Shown in pieces: positions 1 to 5,440 of a DNA stretch of 32,475 nt. This DNA comes from a virus. Below the pieces are notes generated by a model. It did no database searches and was not told where the DNA came from. It saw nothing but the letters and a program-made list of their open reading frames with translations. The position numbers and the translations under genes were made by a program. The first letter of the stretch is position 1. Every line of letters starts with the position of its first letter. The DNA is taken from the IMG/VR virus record IMGVR_UViG_3300011934_000016, positions 1 through 32,475 of that record. The stretch is one strand, 5' to 3'.

Positions 1-48
1 GTCGTCCTGCTGAGGTGTCCACGGCTGGCGGTATGGCTGGCGGCTCAC
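1..48 (-). CDS. Partial leftward gene running off the left edge, unknown
   Basis: Sixteen codons are open from a GTG at 48 to the window edge (reads VSRQPYRQPWTPQQDD). The GTG follows the stop of the 88-residue gene by 3 nt and has a purine-rich GGGGGT about 6 nt upstream, so it looks like the next gene of the leftward operon. The W-T-P-x-x-D-D stretch resembles the start of Myb/SANT-like HTH domains found in small phage proteins, but 16 residues cannot settle this. The rest is outside the window. Confidence 0.35.
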   Translation of the reverse strand, partial: MSRQPYRQPWTPQQDD

Positions 49-51
49 GGC

Positions 52-318
52 TTACCCCCTGGATTCCAACAGGCGCGGCAACTTGTGGAGGCTGCCCACT
101 TCTGCACGGAACTTCTCGGCATCCAGCGCTGTTCTGGCATTCGCCACGATTTCTTTGCTCACGCTGGTGACCGACTGGGCCCGCTTCATTTCCTGTTCCA
201 GCTTGTCGCCAGCCAGCTCCGGATCGTTCAGGCGGTCCAGCTGGTCGAATAGTGCGCCGTTCAGCTTTTCCAGGGCGCTTGGCTGGTGGTCTTTTGTGGT
301 TGCGTTCTTGTCAGTCAT
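52..318 (-). CDS. Conserved-type phage hypothetical protein, 88 aa
   Basis: The start is the ATG at 318, preceded by AAGGAG and overlapping the 3' end of the csrA-like gene by 8 nt. An in-frame ATG further upstream (444) lies inside csrA and has no such ribosome site. The protein is charged and probably all-helical; its LNGALFDQLDRLNDPEL core (residues 16-32) resembles a small helical family (LND-LFxQLDRL) often seen in the regulatory arms of temperate phages of gammaproteobacteria. No catalytic motif or membrane segment is visible. Function unknown. It is translationally coupled to csrA, so the two are probably co-expressed from the leftward promoter near 1350. Confidence 0.75.
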   Translation of the reverse strand: MTDKNATTKDHQPSALEKLNGALFDQLDRLNDPELAGDKLEQEMKRAQSVTSVSKEIVANARTALDAEKFRAEVGSLHKLPRLLESRG

Positions 319-499
319 TGGAGGACTCCTTATTTCTCTTCCGGTCAATCTCTTCGCGATCAATCCGCACACTTTGCGGTGCGCTGACCCCCACGCTCGT
401 GCGACCTGCTTGGCAGCGCAGCACCGTGAATTCGATTCGCTCACCGCGGGCGGTGGTGGCCACGATGGTTTCGCCTGGCTGGCGGCTTAATGACAGCAT
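311..499 (-). CDS. csrA: CsrA/RsmA-family RNA-binding regulator
   Basis: This 62-residue protein aligns over its whole length with CsrA, the homodimeric regulator that binds GGA motifs in mRNA leaders and changes translation or stability. Visible family features are the start MLSLSRQPGET (L4, R6, G9, E10 kept), the VGVSAPQSVRI strand and DREEI, whose Arg48 corresponds to the essential Arg44 of E. coli CsrA. About four extra residues sit in the loop between the first two strands (TTARGE). The gene overlaps its neighbours on both sides (shared base at 499, 8 nt at 311-318), so it is an integral member of the phage operon and not a host gene. Its targets cannot be read from the sequence; they may be host mRNAs or the phage's own. 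The assignment to the family is strong; the biological role in the phage is inference. Confidence 0.88.
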   Translation of the reverse strand: MLSLSRQPGETIVATTARGERIEFTVLRCQAGRTSVGVSAPQSVRIDREEIDRKRNKESSND

Positions 500-729
500 C
501 AGAACGACCCCTCCCAGCGCTCAGCGCCTTCGTATTCATCACCGCCTGTGGCGTGCCACCATTCGCCCTGCTCGTCGTAAGCGATGCAGCCGGGCATCCA
601 GCCCTGGGCGGTTTCGTTGGTCAGGTGGCGAGTCCACCCGGCGATTTCGTAGTGAAAAACGATCACGTAGCCGCCTTCGAAGCCTTCGTTTTCCCGGTAG
701 GCCTGCACTCTGTCTTTCAGACGCTTCAT
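499..729 (-). CDS. Small hypothetical protein, 76 aa, aromatic-rich
   Basis: An ATG at 729 follows GAGGTGGCAGC and overlaps the stop of the upstream gene by four bases (ATGA). The protein has a basic N-terminus (MKRLKDRVQAYR) and an aromatic, acidic C-terminal half with many Trp/Tyr (W32, W44, WW57-58, W72) and two or three probable beta strands (GYVIVFHYEIAGW). I do not recognise the family. The aromatic content suggests a small folded beta domain. It lies between the LuxR-like gene and csrA in one transcription unit. Confidence 0.65.
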   Translation of the reverse strand: MKRLKDRVQAYRENEGFEGGYVIVFHYEIAGWTRHLTNETAQGWMPGCIAYDEQGEWWHATGGDEYEGAERWEGSF

Positions 730-908
730 GCTGCCACCTCACTGCCAAGCCACTGCTGGCGGCGCTTGCGGTTACCTGGTGCAAGCTGGTGGTCTTTCGG
801 CAGCTCATGCAGCAAGGGCTGATTCATGCGCCGCCGGCGTTCGTTCTGGTGCTCGATGACTTCGATCACGCTACCCGGCGAAGCGCCGCGCTTTTTCTTC
901 AGGAACAT
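726..908 (-). CDS. Small basic hypothetical protein, 60 aa
   Basis: The start is placed at the ATG at 908 (MFLKKKRGASPG) because GAGGAG lies about 6 nt upstream; a longer reading from 923 would start within that ribosome site. The protein is Arg/Lys-rich (KKKRG, NERRRR, GNRKRRQQW) with a short helix, and could bind nucleic acid. No known domain is recognised. It is coupled by ATGA overlap to the 76-residue gene downstream and lies 11 nt after the stop of the LuxR-like gene. Confidence 0.55.
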   Translation of the reverse strand: MFLKKKRGASPGSVIEVIEHQNERRRRMNQPLLHELPKDHQLAPGNRKRRQQWLGSEVAA

Positions 909-919
909 GGCGTAACTCC

Positions 920-1309
920 TCACGAATAGGTGGCCCGCACAGCGGTGCGGCCAATGGTGGTGCGTACAACGGGTGGGCGTGTGCCGTTAACGGGCCGGGG
1001 GTGGCTCCGCATGGCTGGCGCCACAGCGCACAGCATCAGCACGAAAGCCAGCGCGCGGGCTTTGAACAGCCCATGCATCCAGCCTTGTGATATGAGATCT
1101 ACCCGGTTGTGGGCGTGTAGCTGCGCCTGCGCTTCTTCGAGGTGAGATGAAACCGTTCCCGGCGAAATGCCCAACTTTCTGGCGATCTCTTTGGTGGATA
1201 GCCCCATGGCTGCCAGGCGGACCACTTCGGCGCGACGGGCTGGCATTAGGTGTTGCTCCGCCAGCTCAAGCTCCATGCGTGGATAGGTGGTTTTTGCTCT
1301 GCGACCCAT
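920..1309 (-). CDS. LuxR/GerE-type HTH protein with a C-terminal hydrophobic segment
   Basis: This is the first gene of the leftward operon. Residues 22-75 form a LuxR-type DNA-binding domain: GLSTKEIARKLGISPGTVSS followed by the recognition-helix tail HLEEAQAQLHAHNRVDL is the canonical pattern. No receiver or autoinducer domain precedes it; only about 25 basic residues do. Residues 84-97 (KARALAFVLMLCAVAPAM region) are hydrophobic enough for a membrane segment or a buried helix, and the rest is Pro/Arg-rich. Start ATG at 1309 with GGGAG about 8 nt upstream. The likely role is transcriptional control of phage or host genes, possibly the lysogeny programme, since the promoter carries the same operator-like motifs as the cI/cro region. 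The target is unknown. Confidence 0.8.
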   Translation of the reverse strand: MGRRAKTTYPRMELELAEQHLMPARRAEVVRLAAMGLSTKEIARKLGISPGTVSSHLEEAQAQLHAHNRVDLISQGWMHGLFKARALAFVLMLCAVAPAMRSHPRPVNGTRPPVVRTTIGRTAVRATYS

Positions 1310-1334
1310 TGTGTTGTCTCCCTGATCAACGTGT

Positions 1335-1432
1335 ATGGATACAGAGTATACGCGGTGTATCTACTCGTCAATACGTTTTGTATCTTTATTGGATACAAAA
1401 TGGCTCGGGTATAACAAGTTTATGTATCCAAA
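1335..1432. promoter_or_regulatory. Leftward promoter with clustered repressor-like operator motifs
   Basis: On the minus strand TATACT (1350-1345) is a good -10 with TTGACG at 1371-1366 as a -35 (15-nt spacer, short). The segment is dense in GGATAC/GTATCC motifs: GGATACA at 1337-1343, TGTATC at 1356-1361, an inverted repeat TTTTGTATC/GATACAAAA at 1376-1384 and 1392-1400, and TGTATCCA at 1423-1430. The block around the -10 (GTATACTCTGTATC) nearly repeats the one in front of cI (GTATACTTCTGTATC). The straightforward reading is that the phage CI repressor, or its Cro partner, binds here and controls the LuxR/CsrA operon. Confidence 0.65.
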
Positions 1433-1466
1433 GGGAAACTTGGGGGGAATTATTTTGCCGGCGGGC

Positions 1467-1494
1467 ACAAAAAAGCCCGCTCGGTGGCGGGCTC
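1467..1494 (-). terminator. Intrinsic terminator of the cI operon
   Basis: GCCCGC (1475-1480) and GCGGGC (1487-1492) form a GC-only stem with a 6-nt loop. Read on the minus strand the stem is followed by six T residues (complement of 1469-1474). It lies about 30 bp past the last gene of the cI operon and separates that operon from the LuxR/CsrA promoter. Confidence 0.85.
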
Positions 1495-1524
1495 TTATCT
1501 TTATCTGGCGAATAACTCGTGCTG

Positions 1525-1749
1525 TCAGCTTCCGGAAAAGCGCATGATGGCAAATACCAGCCCGCCCATCGCGATGATGGTGCCAACGCTCCACATGATC
1601 TGCTGGCGCAGCAGGGAGTGCACCTCCGCTTTCAGCTCAAGCACATCGGCCTTGGTAGCCATAGAGGTGTCCAGCGTGCTTTGCATATGCTGAAGGGTTC
1701 CTTTCACAGAGACCATATCTTGCTCAAGGTGCCTGATTCTCTCTTCCAT
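1525..1749 (-). CDS. Small coiled-coil protein with one C-terminal membrane segment
   Basis: The 74-residue product has a predicted coiled coil over residues 1-46 (MEERIRHLEQDMVSVKGTLQ and on, heptad-like L/M/V spacing) and a single membrane segment at about 50-70 (IMWSVGTIIAMGGLVFAIM), ending in a short tail. The fold resembles small XhlA/DUF1640-like phage membrane proteins. ATG at 1749 has GGAGG 5 nt upstream. It overlaps the preceding gene by 46 bp in another frame. The same frame is open upstream to 1815 and encodes a Gly/Asn-rich stretch without a start codon (see findings). Because it is the last gene of the cI operon it should be made in the lysogen, so a role at the inner membrane such as superinfection exclusion is possible but unproven. 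Confidence 0.7.
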   Translation of the reverse strand: MEERIRHLEQDMVSVKGTLQHMQSTLDTSMATKADVLELKAEVHSLLRQQIMWSVGTIIAMGGLVFAIMRFSGS

Positions 1750-1982
1750 ACCGCCTCCGGATCCGTTTCCACCATCATTGTGGCCGCCGCCGGCAACATT
1801 ACTGGTGCGGGTACATCACCCAGAACATCGAGCGTGAAGTTATCGTTTTGACAAACTTCACAGATTGCCTGTTCCCATCCCGTCCTCTTCAGGAAGGCAT
1901 GAATATCGGAAAGCTTAATATCCAGGCTACTGGCAAACGCCTTTAACCTTTCTTCAGGGATGTCTGGAAAAGAATCGCCCAC
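1704..1982 (-). CDS. Hypothetical protein with a single C-x-x-C pair, 92 aa
   Basis: GTG start at 1982, 5 nt after the DUF4124 gene. The N-terminal half is helical (IPEERLKAFASSLDIKLSDI), followed by AICEVCQNDNFTLDVLGDVP, where CEVC looks like the first half of a zinc ribbon. A second Cys pair, which zinc-ribbon proteins of this size usually have, is absent. The C-terminus (from about residue 66) runs into the overlap with the next gene and may be divergent or frameshifted. I do not recognise a named family. It sits in the repressor operon and so is probably expressed in the lysogen. Confidence 0.55.
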   Translation of the reverse strand: MGDSFPDIPEERLKAFASSLDIKLSDIHAFLKRTGWEQAICEVCQNDNFTLDVLGDVPAPVMLPAAATMMVETDPEAVWKRESGTLSKIWSL

Positions 1983-1987
1983 GGTGT

Positions 1988-2614
1988 TTATCCCTCTTGC
2001 TCACAGGCTTGAACTTCTTCCAGAGCTTCCGGAAAGCCCCGTGCTGTCATCTCGCCTGAATCGTATGTTTCATCATATGGCCAGAAACGAAGCCTTACTT
2101 TGAAGTAGTCAGCTTGGCGCAGCTCCTCCACGATCTGGCCGGAGGTGTTCGGCTCAAAGCCCACAAAATAGCTTCCGTGGCTCAACTGGAACTCTCTGAA
2201 CTCAGACTCTCCTACCTTCAGGCCCAGGCCGTCTATGTTGTTATGTATGGATGGCGCCCTACTGCCTGCTGAAGGTTCACTGCGGACCCCTGCAACGTAA
2301 CCCACGTCCGACGTGACCACTCGCAAAGTTGCGAACAATGGGTCGGATCCGTCCATTCCAAGGTAAAGCGTCGGAGACATGGCCACACAGGAGGTCGTGC
2401 CAGTCATGTCATCTTCAGAGCGCTGCACATGCCACCCTTTGCTTTTTGGCTTGGAGCGCTTGCTCTCGTTGCGGATCTCGACCTTCTCAGCAGTCTGCCC
2501 GCAGGGCTGATCAGAGAACACGGTTTGGCCGCCCTCTTCACACTTGTAAACAGCGGCATGAGCGCTGGCGGAAAGGGCAAAGGTAGCGGTAAGGGCAAAT
2601 TTGAAGAGTTTCAC
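1988..2614 (-). CDS. Exported DUF4124-type protein, lysogenic-conversion candidate
   Basis: The 208-residue protein starts with a classic Sec signal peptide (MKLFKFALTATFALSASAHA, cleavage after residue 20), so the mature part acts in the periplasm or beyond. It is followed by the DUF4124 signature: VYKCEEGGQTVFSDQPCGQ, with the paired Cys of that domain. The remaining 150 residues are a beta-rich domain with no motif I recognise; further Cys at about 76 and 204 could form a second disulfide. GTG start at 2614 with AAGGA upstream, only 24 nt after cI, so it is co-transcribed with the repressor. A secreted protein made from the repressor transcript fits a moron that alters the host envelope, for instance excluding other phages. 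The function is inferred. Confidence 0.8.
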   Translation of the reverse strand: MKLFKFALTATFALSASAHAAVYKCEEGGQTVFSDQPCGQTAEKVEIRNESKRSKPKSKGWHVQRSEDDMTGTTSCVAMSPTLYLGMDGSDPLFATLRVVTSDVGYVAGVRSEPSAGSRAPSIHNNIDGLGLKVGESEFREFQLSHGSYFVGFEPNTSGQIVEELRQADYFKVRLRFWPYDETYDSGEMTARGFPEALEEVQACEQEG

Positions 2615-2638
2615 GGCATCATCCTTGAGTTTCTGGGT

Positions 2639-3454
2639 TTATCGGAGGACTGACCACCAGAATACACGGCCAATCACGTTAACGTGTTGCGCCATTTCCT
2701 CGGCGTCCAGCTGTTCCACTGGGTGCTCGGCACTATTTTGGCTCACGATCTTGATGCCACCACCTGGCCGGCGGTGGAGGTACTTCACGCGGAGCATGCC
2801 GCCGTGGTCTATGGCGTAGATCTCGCCATCACGAATGGACTTGTCGGCCGTATTCACCCCTACGCAGGTGCCGTCTGGCATAACCGGCTCCATAGAGTTG
2901 CCCCGCACAAAGGCACAAGCAGCGGCCTCTGCCGGCACCCTGGCTCGGCTTAAAGTGGACTTGGCAAAGCGCAGCTTGGCACCTTGGTTCTCTATTACCT
3001 GTGTGGCGCCACCTCCGGCCGCCAGTTCGACTTCCCTAAACAATGGCAACTCCACTTCGTCTTCATCTAATGGCGTGCTGCTATCCCATGCATCCATGTG
3101 GCCGAAGAATTCAAGCTCATCCCTGAACATATCAGGTGTAGGGTCTTCCGCTACCGAAGGGGGAGCCTTGGCCGCATTTGTTGGCTCGGTGTACACGATT
3201 TCCTCGGAATGGCTCTGCTCTGGACTTTCAAGCTCAAACAGGGGGCTCTTACCCTCTCCCCGGATCAACCATTCGAGCCGGACTCCAAGGTGATTGGCCA
3301 AGTCAGTCAACTGCTGTATCGATAGCTCTCTTCTACCGCTCAAATAATGCCCAACAGCGCCTCGCGTAGAAACGCCAAGCACAGACTTCAGGGATTCCTG
3401 AGTGATTTTGTTTTCTTTCATTACCGCTTTCGCGCGGCTCTGCCATGTTTCCAT
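2639..3454 (-). CDS. CI-type phage repressor (HTH plus S24 self-cleavage domain)
   Basis: This 271-residue protein has an N-terminal lambda-repressor-like HTH (about 5-66, SLKSVLGVSTRGAVGHYLSG) and a C-terminal S24/LexA-like peptidase domain. Catalytic Ser187 lies in GNSMEPVMPDG and Lys224 in LRVKYL; the probable autocleavage site is Ala146-Gly147 in VELAAGGG. It should therefore hold the prophage silent and be inactivated by RecA after DNA damage. The linker (about 70-135) is acidic and long. The start is taken at the ATG at 3454, as it begins the HTH domain; no strong ribosome site precedes it. An in-frame ATG at 3535 would begin inside the operators. It is divergent from the Cro-like gene and heads an operon with three cargo genes. 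Confidence 0.92.
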   Translation of the reverse strand: METWQSRAKAVMKENKITQESLKSVLGVSTRGAVGHYLSGRRELSIQQLTDLANHLGVRLEWLIRGEGKSPLFELESPEQSHSEEIVYTEPTNAAKAPPSVAEDPTPDMFRDELEFFGHMDAWDSSTPLDEDEVELPLFREVELAAGGGATQVIENQGAKLRFAKSTLSRARVPAEAAACAFVRGNSMEPVMPDGTCVGVNTADKSIRDGEIYAIDHGGMLRVKYLHRRPGGGIKIVSQNSAEHPVEQLDAEEMAQHVNVIGRVFWWSVLR

Positions 3455-3496
3455 ATTGGCAATGGTACGCAATGTACCCGACTTGGCAACGACACT

Positions 3497-3547
3497 TTTC
3501 GTATCCAACGCTTGACTCGATACAGAAGTATACATATCGTACCTACT
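3497..3547. promoter_or_regulatory. cI/cro divergent promoters and operators
   Basis: Rightward: TTGACT at 3512-3517 and TATCGT at 3535-3540 with 17-nt spacing place the transcript start within a base or two of the cro ATG. Leftward: TATACT at 3532-3527 is a -10 for cI. Operator-like elements are GTATCCA at 3501-3507, GATACAGA at 3519-3526 and GTATAC at 3528-3533, the same sequence words as in the LuxR/CsrA promoter. Confidence 0.7.
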
Positions 3548-3787
3548 ATGAACATTCAGACCTACATTAAGCAGGTAGGACTGGAAAATGCCGCACGCAC
3601 CTTGGGCGTTTCCGTTCCTGCAGTTAAGCACTATCGAAACGGCATCCGGCGCGTTGCTCCGGCGAGCGCTCTTTCTGTGTGCGCGGCAACTGGCTGGCAA
3701 GTAACCCCTCACGAACTCCGGCCAGACATTTACCCGAACCAGACAGACGGCCTGCCCGCTGATAAGCATGGAGGCACGGCCGCCTGA
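3548..3787 (+). CDS. Cro/YdaS-family transcriptional regulator
   Basis: The 79-residue protein has the YdaS-like Cro pattern: MNIQTYIKQVGLENAARTLG then VSVPAVKHYRNGIRRV and the characteristic tail ATGWQVTPHELRPDIYP. Proteins of this type act as the lytic counterpart of CI at shared operators. It is the first rightward gene, divergent from cI. The ATG is placed at 3548 because the HTH begins there; there is no Shine-Dalgarno sequence, and the predicted transcript starts essentially at the ATG, suggesting a leaderless message. Confidence 0.87.
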   Translation: MNIQTYIKQVGLENAARTLGVSVPAVKHYRNGIRRVAPASALSVCAATGWQVTPHELRPDIYPNQTDGLPADKHGGTAA

Positions 3788-3837
3788 TGGTTCCATTAAA
3801 CCGCATTTGGGCTGGCGGAATACCCACCTGATAACCG

Positions 3838-4149
3838 GTGGATATCCATACAGCAGCGCCCAGGCCAGTGGCGCGATCAGTAACTGGCGCGACCCAGCTG
3901 CAGGTGGTCGGTATATGCAACCCGGATTTAGTGGCCCTGGCCAGAGAAAACAGCAGCAGCGCGGCATTGCAGGTCAATCAGTTGCAAATCCGCCGCCACA
4001 AGGGCCGCGCCGTAGGGCTCACGAGACGAGCCATCACCCGAAAGCGCTTTGCTGCAGAGTTCTTTCGGGTGCTACCGCACCAACGCAATGGCAATTGCGA
4101 ACTTGTCCACTTACCGGAGTGGCTAAACACCGGGAGCTGCCACCGGTAG
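3838..4149 (+). CDS. Possible small hypothetical gene, 103 aa
   Basis: A GTG-started frame from 3838 (or an internal GTG) is the only frame here with GC-rich third positions like the neighbours, and it ends just before a terminator. The product is basic (HKGRAVGLTRRAITRKRFAA, about 53-72) and ends HLPEWLNTGSCHR. No family is recognised and no clear ribosome site is seen; a competing frame, 3768-4178, exists. In lambda-like layouts this slot holds a CII-type or other early regulator, but no clear HTH is visible. Stretch 3788-3837 holds nothing I can name. Confidence 0.35.
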   Translation: MDIHTAAPRPVARSVTGATQLQVVGICNPDLVALARENSSSAALQVNQLQIRRHKGRAVGLTRRAITRKRFAAEFFRVLPHQRNGNCELVHLPEWLNTGSCHR

Positions 4150-4189
4150 GCGGCATGGCGGAAGGCGACCGCCGATAAACAAACGTTAC

Positions 4190-4222
4190 GGCGGTGATAC
4201 CGGATAACCCGCCAGCTTTTTT
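4190..4222 (+). terminator. Intrinsic terminator before rusA
   Basis: GGCGG (4190-4194) pairs with CCGCC (4209-4213) across a 14-nt loop, followed three bases later by six T (4217-4222). Its place between the cro region and the replication/recombination genes matches tR1-type terminators of lambdoid phages, which limit early transcription. Confidence 0.5.
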
Positions 4223-4224
4223 AA

Positions 4225-4238
4225 CGTGACATGTCACG
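4225..4238. promoter_or_regulatory. Perfect 14-bp palindrome, operator candidate
   Basis: CGTGACATGTCACG is self-complementary over all 14 bases and lies between the terminator and the rusA ribosome site. It does not resemble the GGATAC operators, so it would be recognised by a different dimeric protein. Confidence 0.45.
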
Positions 4239-4262
4239 ACAAGCAAAAAGGGACAACAGGGA

Positions 4263-4637
4263 ATGCCGGAACCGAAAACTATTGAGCTGCCCTTCCCTCC
4301 TTCGGTGAACCATTACTGGAGGAGTGTGGTTGTTAAGAACCGCCCTCGCGTTCTCATCAGCAAAAAGGGGCGGGAGTACCGGGCTTCTGTTCGCCGCTTT
4401 GTTGGCCTTGGCCATAAACCCATGGCCGGCCGGCTATCGGTTTCAGTGGAGGTGTTCCCTCCGGATCGTCGCAAGCGTGACCTGGACAACATGTTGAAGG
4501 CCCTGCTCGACAGCATGACCCATGCCGGGCTCTGGCTTGACGACGATCAGATCGATGATGTCCGGATTGTTCGAAGGGGTGCCACTGCTGGCGGATTGAT
4601 GCGGGTGGTGGTGTCGGAGATTGGGCCAGAGGCCTGA
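4263..4637 (+). CDS. rusA: RusA-family Holliday junction resolvase
   Basis: At 124 residues this has the size of RusA, the phage-derived dimeric endonuclease that cuts four-way DNA junctions during recombination and before packaging. The family signatures are PFPPSVNHYWR (10-20) and RRKRDLDNMLKALLDSM (69-85): Asp73, Asp75 and Asp94 match the spacing of the three catalytic Asp of E. coli RusA (70, 72, 91), and Lys79 matches Lys76. The tail LWLDDDQIDDVRI is also typical. AAGGGA lies about 9 nt before the ATG. It is the first gene after the tR1-like terminator and palindrome. Confidence 0.93.
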   Translation: MPEPKTIELPFPPSVNHYWRSVVVKNRPRVLISKKGREYRASVRRFVGLGHKPMAGRLSVSVEVFPPDRRKRDLDNMLKALLDSMTHAGLWLDDDQIDDVRIVRRGATAGGLMRVVVSEIGPEA

Positions 4638-4647
4638 GAAATGAAAA

Positions 4648-4683
4648 GCCCGGCTCAAACGGTGTGGGGACACCTCGCCGGGC
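4648..4683. other. Nested stem-loop between rusA and rha
   Basis: GCCCGGC (4648-4654) pairs with GCCGGGC (4677-4683), and inside it GGTGT (4661-4665) pairs with ACACC (4670-4674). On the plus strand no T run follows; on the minus strand the stem is followed by TTTTC. It may protect or attenuate the early message, or end antisense transcription. Confidence 0.5.
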
Positions 4684-4705
4684 AATCAATCAAGAGGTAC
4701 AGATT

Positions 4706-5440
4706 ATGTCTGATTTAACCCTTCAAGTGAATACCCAGTCGCTCATGATGAGCAGCCGGGAGATCGCCCAGGTGGTGGAGTCTCGCCACGACAGCGTTAA
4801 GCGAACAATGGAAACGCTGGTAGCCAAGGGCCTGATTGCTTTTACACAGACGGTGGAAAAGACCAGCGGGCGGCCTGCATCCATCTTCTGGGTTGGAAAG
4901 CGTGACAGTTACGTGGTGGTTGCTCAGCTTTCCCCTGAATTCACTGCGCGCCTGGTCGATCGTTGGCAGGAGCTCGAAGAAAGCGCGGCATTACCAGCAT
5001 GGGCCCGAAACCTTAGCCAGGCTGCCCGCATTGCATTGGAAGACCTCAATTCTCAAGTCGATCACTACAAGGGCGAGACCGCACGCCTGAACACCGTCTG
5101 CAACGACCTCGCGCAGAACCTGAAGGACGGAATCACCCCTGTGGAATTCTGCCGGATGCTGAACGGTGTGCACCTGAATCGCGTTCAGCCGGACCTGGTG
5201 GAGCGAAAACGCCTTCTAAAGACCGATCATGGTTACCGCACCCCCGCCGCCTACCGTGGTGACCTGTTCGTTGAGCGCCGCTATTTCAACAAGGAAGGCC
5301 GGCTCTGCGAAAAGGTAATCCTCACCCAGAAAGGCGCCAAGTGGCTGTATGCCGAGTACGAGAAAGGCCACCTGACCATGAAACAGGACTGGGACGGAAA
5401 CTTCAGCCACCTGGTGTTTGAAAGCGGGGTGGCGGCATGA
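4706..5440 (+). CDS. rha: Rha-family phage regulatory protein / antirepressor
   Basis: The 244-residue protein begins with the Rha domain (MMSSREIAQVVESRHDSVKR, about 11-30; then a winged-helix body through GKRDSYVVVAQLSPEFTARL and VDRWQELE). A central helical segment (about 105-145) leads into a C-terminal KilAC/ANT-like domain (GITPVEFCRMLNGVHLNRVQ and RGDLFVERRYFNKEGRL). This two-domain build is common in phage antirepressors and early regulators. The start ATG at 4706 follows GAGGTACAGATT; an upstream in-frame ATG lies inside the stem-loop and is less likely. It overlaps the next gene by four bases. Which repressor it counters, if any, is unknown. Confidence 0.85.
   Translation: MSDLTLQVNTQSLMMSSREIAQVVESRHDSVKRTMETLVAKGLIAFTQTVEKTSGRPASIFWVGKRDSYVVVAQLSPEFTARLVDRWQELEESAALPAWARNLSQAARIALEDLNSQVDHYKGETARLNTVCNDLAQNLKDGITPVEFCRMLNGVHLNRVQPDLVERKRLLKTDHGYRTPAAYRGDLFVERRYFNKEGRLCEKVILTQKGAKWLYAEYEKGHLTMKQDWDGNFSHLVFESGVAA

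Noticed and set aside
252-929. 225-residue rightward frame across the left operon
   Set aside because: It opposes five overlapping leftward genes, including a clear csrA, and its Arg/Ser-rich product has no domain.
3455-3535. Longer N-terminus for CI from an ATG at 3535 or further upstream
   Set aside because: It would start inside the operators and upstream of the HTH domain; the expected cI transcript begins near 3520.
3768-4178. 136-residue rightward frame after cro
   Set aside because: Its third codon positions are less GC-rich than those of the 3838 frame, and the Pro/Gln/Arg-rich product looks random; the 3838 frame was kept at low confidence instead.
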